DNA of 64,000 nucleotides from Salinibaculum sp. SYNS191 (GTDB lineage Archaea; Halobacteriota; Halobacteria; Halobacteriales; Haloarculaceae). Of the stretch, positions 15,945 through 22,871 are shown piece by piece (position 1 is the stretch's first letter; every line of letters starts with the position of its first letter). Position numbers and translations under genes: made by a program. The DNA is taken from the NCBI RefSeq assembly GCF_037338445.1, contig NZ_CP147838.1, positions 620,001-684,000 of the forward strand, in the 5' to 3' direction. The notes under the pieces were generated by a model. The model was given only the letters and a program-made list of their open reading frames with translations, was not told the origin of the DNA and did not search any database.

Positions 15945-17759
15945 ATGATTCTGGGGGGACTCTCCGCGCTGACCGCCATGAAGATGGCGCTCGTGGCGAC
16001 CATCGGGATAGGCGTCTCCGGCGGGTTGCTCGCCTGGCGGGAGCGCCCGGAGCCAGGAGCGGTCCCGCTGGCCGTGTTGCTGGCCTGTCAGGTCTGGTGG
16101 TCGGCGACGCTGTTCTTCCAGATGGACGCGACGGGCCTCGCGGCGAAGATATTCTGGGTCGACGTCTCCTGGCTCGGCATCGCATTCCTGCCCGTCGCGT
16201 GGCTGCTGTTCTCGCTCGACTACACCGGGTACAGCCAGTACGTCCAGCCGAAGTACATCGCTCTCGTGTCGCTGGTGCCGGTGGTCAGCGCGCTGCTGGG
16301 CGTGACCAACGACTACCACAACCTCTTCTACGTCGGCTCGACGCTCGTCGAGCGCGAGGGGACGGCGATGCTGAGCCGGTCGCCAGGAATCTGGTTCTGG
16401 GTGCTGGCCGGGTACACCTACCTCGTCGGACTCCTGGGCGTGATTCCGATACTCCAGTTCGTGACGAGCGAAATCAACAGCTTCCGGGGACAGAGCCTGG
16501 CGATTCTCGTCGGGTCGCTCATCCCCTGGGTGACCAACGCCCTGTTCCTGCTCGACGCGCTCCCGACCGCCCACGTCGACCCGACGCCCGTCGCCTTCTC
16601 GCTCTGTGGCATCGCGTATCTCGGTGCACTGACGCGCTTTCAGCTGTTCGGGACGAGTCCGGCACCGATTCGACCCGCCCGCCGGTCGGTCTTCGACCGG
16701 ATGCAGGAGGGTGCCATCGTCCTCGACCGGCACGGCCACATCGTCACGATGAACCACCAGGCTGCGGCGGCCCTGGACGCCGACCCGGAGGACATCCTGG
16801 GTCGTCCGGTCGAGCAGGTCACGCCACAGCTGTACGCGGAACTCGGCGGGCAGTCCGAGTCGGGCCAGACCGTCTTCCGGCCCGAGAGCGGCAAGGGGTC
16901 ACGGGGCTACGACGTCTCCGTGAGTCAGCTCACGGACACGCACGGCCGGATGACCGGGCAGATCGTGACCCTCCACGACATCACCGACCACCTCCGACAG
17001 CAGCAGCGCCTCGAAGTTCTCAATCGGGTCTTCCGGCACAACATCCGGACGAACACGCAGGTCATCGTCGGCAACGCCGAGTACCTCGCGGACCACAACA
17101 GCGAGAGCAAGGCACAGACGGTCCAGGAGAACGCCATGGAGATAGAGGAGATAAGCGAGGAGATACGGACGGTGCTCGACATCTTCGAGCAGGGCCGCAA
17201 GGAGACACAGCCCGTCCGCCTGAACAACATCCTCCGCAACTCCATCGGGAAGGTCAGGCAGCGACATCCCGACGTCACCGTCGAATGCGAACTGCTGTCC
17301 CGGGACATCTACGTCGACAGCATCCTCGACGACGTGTTCTCGAACCTCATCGCGAACGCAGCCGAACACAACACGAGCGAGGACCCGACGGTGTGGGTCG
17401 AGGTAGCGCACCGGGGCGGCCGCGTCGAGGTTGTAGTGCGGGACAACGGACCGGGAATCGACGAGGAGGAACTGGCACTCATCGAGGAGGGCACCGAGAC
17501 GCCGCTGAAACACGGCTCCGGGTTCGGACTCGCGGTCATCGTCTGGGGCACCGAGGCGGCCGGGGGCGACGTCACCTTCGAGGACGCCGAGCCCAGCGGA
17601 CTGCGTGTCACCGTCGACGTCCCGACGCTCTCACGCACCGGGGCGCCGTCGACGACGGCCGCCTCGCTCGGGCTTGACGGCGACCCACAGGCTGAACCGG
17701 TCGAGACGGTGTCGACTGTGTCCTGGAACATGTACGAGGACGACCACACCGAATCGTAG
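15945..17759 (+). CDS. 7TM-PAS sensor histidine kinase
   Basis: A 604-residue membrane kinase. Residues 1-225 hold seven membrane helices of the N-terminal 7TM sensor module common in haloarchaea (GGLSALTAMKMALVATIG, then WWSATLFFQMDAT..IFWVDVSWLGIAF). A PAS domain follows (about 240-345, FDRMQEGAIVLDRHGHIV). The phospho-acceptor region FRHNIRTNTQVIVGNAEYL has His365. The ATPase domain shows the N box (NLIANAAEHN), DNGPGIDEEE and GSGFGLAVI, so it should be active. No receiver gene is adjacent. It is 16 nt after the ParA-partner gene on the same strand and probably in the same transcript. Confidence 0.94.
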   Translation: MILGGLSALTAMKMALVATIGIGVSGGLLAWRERPEPGAVPLAVLLACQVWWSATLFFQMDATGLAAKIFWVDVSWLGIAFLPVAWLLFSLDYTGYSQYVQPKYIALVSLVPVVSALLGVTNDYHNLFYVGSTLVEREGTAMLSRSPGIWFWVLAGYTYLVGLLGVIPILQFVTSEINSFRGQSLAILVGSLIPWVTNALFLLDALPTAHVDPTPVAFSLCGIAYLGALTRFQLFGTSPAPIRPARRSVFDRMQEGAIVLDRHGHIVTMNHQAAAALDADPEDILGRPVEQVTPQLYAELGGQSESGQTVFRPESGKGSRGYDVSVSQLTDTHGRMTGQIVTLHDITDHLRQQQRLEVLNRVFRHNIRTNTQVIVGNAEYLADHNSESKAQTVQENAMEIEEISEEIRTVLDIFEQGRKETQPVRLNNILRNSIGKVRQRHPDVTVECELLSRDIYVDSILDDVFSNLIANAAEHNTSEDPTVWVEVAHRGGRVEVVVRDNGPGIDEEELALIEEGTETPLKHGSGFGLAVIVWGTEAAGGDVTFEDAEPSGLRVTVDVPTLSRTGAPSTTAASLGLDGDPQAEPVETVSTVSWNMYEDDHTES

Positions 17760-17786
17760 GTCGTCCGGTGTCCCGCGGCGGGACGC

Positions 17787-18728
17787 TTAGCCCACCAGCG
17801 GGGGAAGAACGAGGATTGCGAACGCGGGCAGGCGAGTGCACTCGGCAGCGATGGCGAGGCGCTGGTCGTCGTCCGCGCGGCCGAGGCGTGAGACCACGGC
17901 GAGCAGCGCGAGGAGGCCGACCGAGAGCGCCACCGTCGCCGTCGTCGTCAGGTAGTCACCGGCAGCCGCCGCCGTGACCACGGCCCCGGCGAGCAGCGTC
18001 ACCCCGTAGAGCGCCCACCGGGTCCGTTTGATACCGAAGACGACGGGCATCGTCGCGACGTCGCTCTGTCTGTCGCTCTCGACGTCGCCGACGTTCGCTA
18101 TCTCCGTGTTCACGAACGTCGCCAGGAACAGGTACACCAGCACCACCCCGACGGTGGTCGTGACGGGAGCGTCGCCGAAGGCGAGCGGAACGAAGACGAC
18201 CGGCAGCGACCACGCCGCGGCGACCAGCGCCGAGTTGACGACCAGAATCTCCTTCAGCCGCGCGAAGTGGAGGCGACCGGTGGGCACCCAGTCGACGGCG
18301 TACAGAACCCAGACCGCGCCCGGGAACACCGCGAGCGCGAACGCCACCGGTCCACCCAGTGCCGAGATGGCGACGGCGAAACCGTAGGCGACAGCGGCGA
18401 GTGTGTACATCGTCCGGCCGTGGCGACGGACGAAGGCAGCGCGTCTCGGGTTCGACGCGGCGTCGGTGTCCACGTCGACGAGCCGGTCGTTCGCGTAGAT
18501 GGCGAAGGTCACCAGTCCACCCACCACCGGTGCGGGACTGAGCGGGAGCGAGAGCAGGGTACCAACCAGGAGTACCTCCGCTGTGGCGACGAGGGCGAGA
18601 TACGCGGAGCTGTAGACCAGCGGTCGCCACAGCCACGCGCTGTAGGTGTGGAGCCACCTGAGTACGCCGCTGTTCGCTGAGCCCGTTCGGTTCCCTACGT
18701 TCGACCAGTTCTGAGGTTTAGACGCCAT
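17787..18728 (-). CDS. UbiA-family prenyltransferase
   Basis: A 313-residue multi-pass membrane protein. The first UbiA motif is in FAIYANDRLVDVDTDAA (N-D-x3-D-x3-D), and about eight to nine hydrophobic segments follow. The second Asp cluster appears as TEIANVGDVESDRQSD. The family moves isoprenoid chains onto acceptors such as menaquinone precursors, archaeal ether lipids, heme or carotenoids; the acceptor cannot be told here. I chose ATG 18728 (MASKPQNWSNVG); a start at 18776 would add 16 polar residues. Upstream lies a long AT-rich promoter region with a GC-rich hairpin in the likely leader. Confidence 0.88.
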   Translation of the reverse strand: MASKPQNWSNVGNRTGSANSGVLRWLHTYSAWLWRPLVYSSAYLALVATAEVLLVGTLLSLPLSPAPVVGGLVTFAIYANDRLVDVDTDAASNPRRAAFVRRHGRTMYTLAAVAYGFAVAISALGGPVAFALAVFPGAVWVLYAVDWVPTGRLHFARLKEILVVNSALVAAAWSLPVVFVPLAFGDAPVTTTVGVVLVYLFLATFVNTEIANVGDVESDRQSDVATMPVVFGIKRTRWALYGVTLLAGAVVTAAAAGDYLTTTATVALSVGLLALLAVVSRLGRADDDQRLAIAAECTRLPAFAILVLPPLVG

Positions 18729-19038
18729 GTCTGTGTGTTCGCTTGTCTCCGTGGTCCGCTCCCACCCCGGCGCCACCGCTCAGCGCGGGTGTCTCGGGGG
18801 GAGCCCGACTCCCCCTGCCCTGTACCGCCGCCATTTTTTGTACGACTCACGTGTTCGAGCAAACGTCATACAAGTATTTAAATTCCGATAATTTTGGTAT
18901 TATTTTTATATCAGATAGCTAAAAACGAGTAAATCGCTCCGAACGGGTTTGGCCGTCCAAACTGTCGGCGCCAGGTCGTCCGAGCACGTGTTGTTTCAGG
19001 TCGGCCCGAGACACCACCGCTGGGCCTCGGAACGCTTA
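18729..19038. other. 310-bp divergent intergenic region ubiA/dsbB
   Basis: The central 18850-18935 part is strikingly AT-rich for this genome. GTATTTAAATTC at 18874-18885 can act as a TATA element for the UbiA gene, and TATTATTTTTATATC at 18899-18913 may serve dsbB. On the UbiA side, GGGGGAG (18797-18803) and CTCCCCC (18809-18815) form a perfect hairpin in the predicted leader. No gene is seen. Confidence 0.5.
18797..18815 (-). other. Perfect 7-bp GC hairpin in the ubiA leader
   Basis: GGGGGAG and CTCCCCC around a 5-nt loop form a stable stem about 70-90 nt before the UbiA start and downstream of its TATA element. It may affect the mRNA or mark the end of an upstream transcript; there is no T tract. 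Confidence 0.4.
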
Positions 19039-19482
19039 ATGGGGACGGAGCCGCCAAACTCGACCGTGTCCCGCCCCGCTGGCCCCCGCGACAGGTGGCT
19101 GCTCGCCGGCGCGGCCGTCGTCGCCCTCGTCGCGACGGCCGGCAGCCTGTTCCTGAGCGAGGTGTGGGGGCTGTACCCCTGTGACCTCTGCTGGTACCAG
19201 CGCATCCTGATGTACCCGCTCGTCGTCGTGCTGGGCGTCGCCGCCTACGAGACGCGTCCCCGCGTCTACCGGACGGTGCTTCCGCTGTCGGGCGTGGGGC
19301 TCGCGGTGTCCACGTACCACTCCTGGCTCCAGGCGACCAGCGACGGGTCCTGCGGGTTCGGCGGTGGCTGTGCCGCCATCCAGTATCGGCTGGAGCCGCT
19401 GGGGCTGACAGTACCCAACCTCGCGCTGGTGGCGTTCGCACTCGTCACCGCGGCCGGGGTCGTGCTCTGGCGGCGGGCCTGA
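19039..19482 (+). CDS. dsbB: DsbB-family disulfide bond formation protein
   Basis: A 147-residue four-helix membrane protein that passes electrons from thiol-disulfide carriers to quinone. The first redox pair is Cys48/Cys51 in YPCDLCWYQRILMYP, the typical DsbB motif just after helix 1. The second pair is Cys105/Cys111 in GSCGFGGGCAAIQY, in the second outer loop. Helices are at about 20-40, 55-70, 78-95 and 122-142. The ATG at 19039 matches the family start; a TTG 30 codons upstream would add a non-family sequence. It ends 1 nt before the convergent nth stop codon. Confidence 0.93.
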   Translation: MGTEPPNSTVSRPAGPRDRWLLAGAAVVALVATAGSLFLSEVWGLYPCDLCWYQRILMYPLVVVLGVAAYETRPRVYRTVLPLSGVGLAVSTYHSWLQATSDGSCGFGGGCAAIQYRLEPLGLTVPNLALVAFALVTAAGVVLWRRA

Positions 19483-19483
19483 G

Positions 19484-20314
19484 CTACTCTGCCGTTGCTT
19501 CTGCCGGGTCCACGACTTCGCCGGAATCGGGAAAGACGCCGACCTGGTCGCACAGGCCCGCCAGCGGGCAGGCCTCGGGGTCGTCCAGACAGGCCGGCTT
19601 CCGGGCAGTGCAGTAGTCCCGGCCGAACTGTATCATCGCCGTGTGTCCGAAGCCGCACTTCTCCGGCGGGACGTCCCGCTCCAGGGCCTCGCGGACGGCC
19701 TCGTGGTCGGCGTCGGCGGGAGCAAGGCCCATCCGGCGCGCGATACGGTGGACGTGCGTGTCGACGGGGAAGACGCCGGGGCGACCGCCGGCAAAGAGCA
19801 GGACACAGTCGGCGGTCTTCGGCCCCACGCCGTCGATACCGAGCAGCGTCTCCCTGACCGCCGCCGGGTCGCCGTCGCGGACGAACGCGTCGAAGTCGTC
19901 GGCGGAGCCGTAGTCGTCGAGGACCCACGCCGCGGCGCCGATTATCTTCTCCGCCTTCTGGTTGTAGAGTCCGGCGGACCTGATGGTCTCGGCGAGTTCC
20001 GCGTGGTCGGCGTCAGCGAGAGCCGCCGCGAGGTCGCCCCCGTCGCCGTAGCGGTCCATCAGGGACTCGTGAGCGGGTTGGCTGGCCGAGTCGGAGGTGT
20101 TCTGGCTCAGGATGGTGCGGACGAGACACTCGAAGCCGTCGCGGTTGCCGAAGGTCGTCTCCCAGTAGGCGGCGTCGCCGTCCGTCTCGATGGTCGCGCC
20201 GTCGCCCTCCGGGAACAGCATGAAGTCGTCGGGGTCGAGGTCGTTGTGGTACAGCAGTCCGAGCGCGTCCACGACGGCCTCGGCGCGCGTCGCGGCCTCC
20301 AGTTCCTGCTCCAT
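19484..20314 (-). CDS. nth: Endonuclease III-like DNA glycosylase/AP lyase
   Basis: A 276-residue HhH-GPD base-excision repair enzyme. The helix-hairpin-helix LLGIDGVGPKTADCVLLF supplies the catalytic Lys in GPKTADC, and FPVDTHVHRIARRMG contains the catalytic Asp. The C-terminal 4Fe-4S loop is present as C-x6-C-x6-C-x5-C (CTARKPAC..CPLAGLC). The first 60 residues (ATRAEAVVDALGLLYHNDLD onward) are an extension typical of haloarchaeal members. The reading frame is open far upstream, but that part antiparallels the DUF1684 gene. The ATG at 20314 is the sensible start. Confidence 0.94.
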   Translation of the reverse strand: MEQELEAATRAEAVVDALGLLYHNDLDPDDFMLFPEGDGATIETDGDAAYWETTFGNRDGFECLVRTILSQNTSDSASQPAHESLMDRYGDGGDLAAALADADHAELAETIRSAGLYNQKAEKIIGAAAWVLDDYGSADDFDAFVRDGDPAAVRETLLGIDGVGPKTADCVLLFAGGRPGVFPVDTHVHRIARRMGLAPADADHEAVREALERDVPPEKCGFGHTAMIQFGRDYCTARKPACLDDPEACPLAGLCDQVGVFPDSGEVVDPAEATAE

Positions 20315-20419
20315 ACCGGGGCCTGGGACCGGACCGTCAAAAGCGCGCCGCCCACGCGGGTTCGTATCGGTGACGGGCGAAGGCGCTGGACTCAAGCGGT
20401 CGGGCGCTGAAACAGGGAT

Positions 20420-20968
20420 ATGACCGACGAGACGGAGGGCTGGGCCGACCAGCTTCGGGCGAACCGCGCGGAGAAGGACCGCTTTCTCGCCGAGCACCGG
20501 CAGTCGCCGATTCCGCCGGACGACCGCGACGACTTCGACGGACTGGACTACTTCGACCCGGACCCGACCTACCGCGTCGAGGCGAGGGTCGCCGTCTACG
20601 ACGACCCAGACCTGGTGGAGATGGAGACGAGCGACGGCCGGACCGTCCAGTACCGCCGCGTCGTCGCCTTCGAGTTCGACGTCGACGGCGAGGAGTACAC
20701 TCTCCAGGGCTACCGTCAGGAACACGACGACTCCGACGGCGTCTTCGTCCCGTTCCGGGACAAGACGACGGGCCAGCAGACCTACGAGGGCGGCCGGTAC
20801 ATGGAACTGGAACCCGACCGCGCGCTGGCGGACGGCGACGAGGTGACCATCGACTTCAACCTGGCGTACTCCCCGTTCTGTGCGTTCAGCGAGACCTTCT
20901 CCTGCCCGCTCCCGCCGGCGGAGAACTGGCTGGAGACGACCGTCGAGGCCGGCGAGAAGGACTATTGA
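20420..20968 (+). CDS. DUF1684 domain protein
   Basis: A 182-residue protein whose C-terminal half carries the hallmarks of DUF1684: FVPFRDKTTGQQTYEGGRYM, then DFNLAYSPFCAFSETFSCP and LPPAENWLETTVEAGEK. The function of this family is unknown. The conserved Cys pair and tyrosines in CAFSETFSCPLPP suggest a metal or ligand site, but this is an inference. The N-terminus (MTDETEGWADQLRANRAEKD) is helical and polar, without a signal peptide, so the protein is cytoplasmic. It stands alone, divergent from nth, and ends 11 nt before the predicted promoter of the cysE leader. Confidence 0.93.
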   Translation: MTDETEGWADQLRANRAEKDRFLAEHRQSPIPPDDRDDFDGLDYFDPDPTYRVEARVAVYDDPDLVEMETSDGRTVQYRRVVAFEFDVDGEEYTLQGYRQEHDDSDGVFVPFRDKTTGQQTYEGGRYMELEPDRALADGDEVTIDFNLAYSPFCAFSETFSCPLPPAENWLETTVEAGEKDY

Positions 20969-20979
20969 CGCCCCGCAGG

Positions 20980-20987
20980 ATTTATTC
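20980..20987 (+). promoter_or_regulatory. TATA element of the cysE leader transcript
   Basis: ATTTATTC is centred 26-27 nt before the ATG at 21010, not before the cysE ATG at 21171. The predicted transcript would start at the mini-ORF and carry about 160 nt before cysE. Confidence 0.5.
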
Positions 20988-21009
20988 TCGCGACCGCACA
21001 AGGGGTACT

Positions 21010-21090
21010 ATGGCACTGGGACGCGTCGGCACGGCGCCACAGCCCGTCCGCCAGCCGCTGCTGTCCGCGTTCCCCGCGTGTCGCTGTTGA
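21010..21090 (+). CDS. Candidate 26-residue cysteine leader peptide upstream of cysE
   Basis: The mini-ORF begins MALGRVGTAPQPVR and ends PACRC followed by TGA, so two of its last three sense codons are Cys (TGT, CGC, TGT). Its ATG lies at the leaderless distance from a TATA element. It is in a different frame from cysE, 80 nt upstream. The intervening RNA can form competing stems (GCCAG/CTGGC at 21102-21125, GACGG/CCGTC near 21106-21134, CCAG-TCGG-CTGG). Cysteine-rich leader peptides that sense charged tRNA(Cys) are known before sulfur genes in actinobacteria; none is familiar to me in archaea. The role is an inference from position. Confidence 0.4.
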   Translation: MALGRVGTAPQPVRQPLLSAFPACRC

Positions 21091-21170
21091 CTCGTTCTGT
21101 CGCCAGACGGCTCCCAGTCGGCTGGCCCCCCGTCCGGATTGTCCCACGAACACCCCAGCGCAACGTAGTC

Positions 21171-21788
21171 ATGCTCGACACACTCACAGACACGGTCAGA
21201 ACAGTACTCCAGCACGTCCGCGAGGACGTCCGCACAGCACGAGAGAAAGACCCCGCCGCCCGCAGTACCTGGGCCACGCTGACCTATCCCGGCCTCCACG
21301 CCGTGTGGCTCCACCGCGTCGAACACGCGCTCTGGGAACGCGGCCACCAGTTCACGGCCCGGACGCTCTCGCACGCGACCCGCTTCCTGACGGGCGTCGA
21401 GATACACCCGGCGGGCGACATCGGCCGGCGCGTGTTCGTCGACCACGGGATGGGGACGGTCATCGGCGAGACGGCCGACGTCGGGGACGACGTCCACATG
21501 TTCCACGGCGTCACGCTCGGGGGGAACGACCCCCGTCCGGTCGAGCGCCACCCGACGGTCGAGGACGGGGCCACGCTCGGCGCGAACAGCACGCTCGTCG
21601 GCGACATCACGGTCGGCGAGGACGCGACGGTCGGTGCCGGTGCCGTCGTCACCGACGACGTGCCGCCCGGGATGACGGTAGCGGGCAACCCGGCCCGCAT
21701 CGTCGGCGGCCCCGAACAGGTGGCCCGGACCGACGGCCCCAGCGCAGACGAGGACGACGAAACCCGCCGGACGAGCGTCTGTTGCTGA
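21171..21788 (+). CDS. cysE: Serine O-acetyltransferase
   Basis: This enzyme acetylates serine with acetyl-CoA, the first step of cysteine synthesis. The 205-residue protein has a short helical N-domain (HVREDVRTAREKDPAARSTW) and a left-handed beta-helix of hexapeptide repeats. It includes GVEIHPAGDIGRRVFVDHG, GTVIGETADVGDDVHMFHGV with the catalytic His, and TLGANSTLVGDITVGEDATVG. The C-terminus ends SVCC, with two cysteines. The length fits the short archaeal/epsilon-type SATs. The ATG at 21171 was chosen because the upstream frame is Arg-rich and overlaps DUF1684. Confidence 0.95.
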   Translation: MLDTLTDTVRTVLQHVREDVRTAREKDPAARSTWATLTYPGLHAVWLHRVEHALWERGHQFTARTLSHATRFLTGVEIHPAGDIGRRVFVDHGMGTVIGETADVGDDVHMFHGVTLGGNDPRPVERHPTVEDGATLGANSTLVGDITVGEDATVGAGAVVTDDVPPGMTVAGNPARIVGGPEQVARTDGPSADEDDETRRTSVCC

Positions 21789-21865
21789 GCCGACGCCGGC
21801 CGAGACAGGGCACAGCCGGCACCCCGTCGTGCGTGCGTCAGACGCCCGTCAGACGGAGCCTCGGG

Positions 21866-21873
21866 CTTTAAGA
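21866..21873 (+). promoter_or_regulatory. TATA element of the bactofilin-like gene
   Basis: CTTTAAGA is centred 27 nt before GTG 21897 and decides that start codon, since no ATG lies nearby in frame. Confidence 0.5.
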
Positions 21874-21896
21874 CCGTCGAATTCCCTTGTTACAGT

Positions 21897-22868
21897 GTGC
21901 CGTCGTTTCGCTCAGATCCCCTCGACGAACTCGTCATCCCCGACGAGACGCACGTCGAGGAACACGACCTGGTGACGGAGGGTGACGTCATCGTGGGCGG
22001 GCAGAGTACGGTGGAGTTCGGGGTCCGCGGCAACAACGTCATGGCGGGCGAACGCGTCCGCTTCGGGGGCCACATCGAGGCGGAGGGCGACTGTCGGCTG
22101 GACATGTGGTGTCGCGTCGGCGGGAACGTCCTCGTCGGCGAGAACGCCTATCTCGGGGAGCGCGTCCAGGTCGACGGCGAACTGAAGGTCGCCGGGGACC
22201 TCGACATCGGCGACGACGTCGACATCGAGGACGGCTTCGAGGCCAACGGCTGGATCGTCATCCGGAACCCGATGCCGACCATCGTCTTCCTGTTCGTCTA
22301 CCTCTCGCAGTTGTTGCGCATCGGCGAGGAGGAGGCCGCCGAGGAGATGCTCTCGGAGATGATGGACGAGGACGACCGGGAGCACGAACCCGCGCTCGTC
22401 CCGCGGGGGGCCCGCGTCAGCGACGACGCATGGCGCGTCTCCACCCCGGCCCGCATCGGCAACGGCTGTCGGCTCCACGGCAACATCCGCGCGGAGTCGC
22501 TGGTCGTCGGCCGCGACACCGAGATATTCGGCAGCCTCCGCGCGAAGGAGGGGGTCACGGTCGGTGCCGGGACGCAGGTGACCGGGAACGTGACTACGCG
22601 CGGTGGAACGGTCCGCATCGGGCCGAACGCCGACATCCGCGGCGACGTCTCCGGCGACCACGTGGAGATCCACCAGCAGGCCGACATCGAGGGCGCGATT
22701 CGCGCCCGCGACGAGACCACGATGGTCAACGAACCGGTCCTCGACGACTCGGTCGTCGACTCCGTCGACACGGACACGGACTCGACCGGCGAAAGCGACG
22801 CGGACGGGGGAGAGACCGACGAGTCGGCGACGTCGGACGACGAGCAGGCGGCCGAGCGGGCGGACTGA
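21897..22868 (+). CDS. Bactofilin-like polymer-forming protein with central hydrophobic segment
   Basis: A 323-residue protein built of short repeated strands rich in Gly, Val and Asp (VTEGDVIVGGQSTVEFGVRG, VGENAYLGERVQVDGELKV, and later GNVTTRGGTVRIGPNADIRG), as in bactofilin beta-helices. Two helix blocks (about 20-115 and 185-285) flank a segment with MPTIVFLFVYLSQLLRIG (about 125-142) and an acidic linker. The C-terminal 50 residues are Asp/Glu/Ser-rich and disordered. Bactofilins form membrane-associated filaments; membrane attachment through the central segment is inferred. The start is GTG. Confidence 0.8.
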   Translation: MPSFRSDPLDELVIPDETHVEEHDLVTEGDVIVGGQSTVEFGVRGNNVMAGERVRFGGHIEAEGDCRLDMWCRVGGNVLVGENAYLGERVQVDGELKVAGDLDIGDDVDIEDGFEANGWIVIRNPMPTIVFLFVYLSQLLRIGEEEAAEEMLSEMMDEDDREHEPALVPRGARVSDDAWRVSTPARIGNGCRLHGNIRAESLVVGRDTEIFGSLRAKEGVTVGAGTQVTGNVTTRGGTVRIGPNADIRGDVSGDHVEIHQQADIEGAIRARDETTMVNEPVLDDSVVDSVDTDTDSTGESDADGGETDESATSDDEQAAERAD

Positions 22869-22871
22869 TTC

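Noticed and set aside
18949..19038. TTG start 30 codons upstream for dsbB
   Set aside because: The extra residues do not match DsbB proteins, and the ATG at 19039 gives the normal N-terminus ahead of helix 1.
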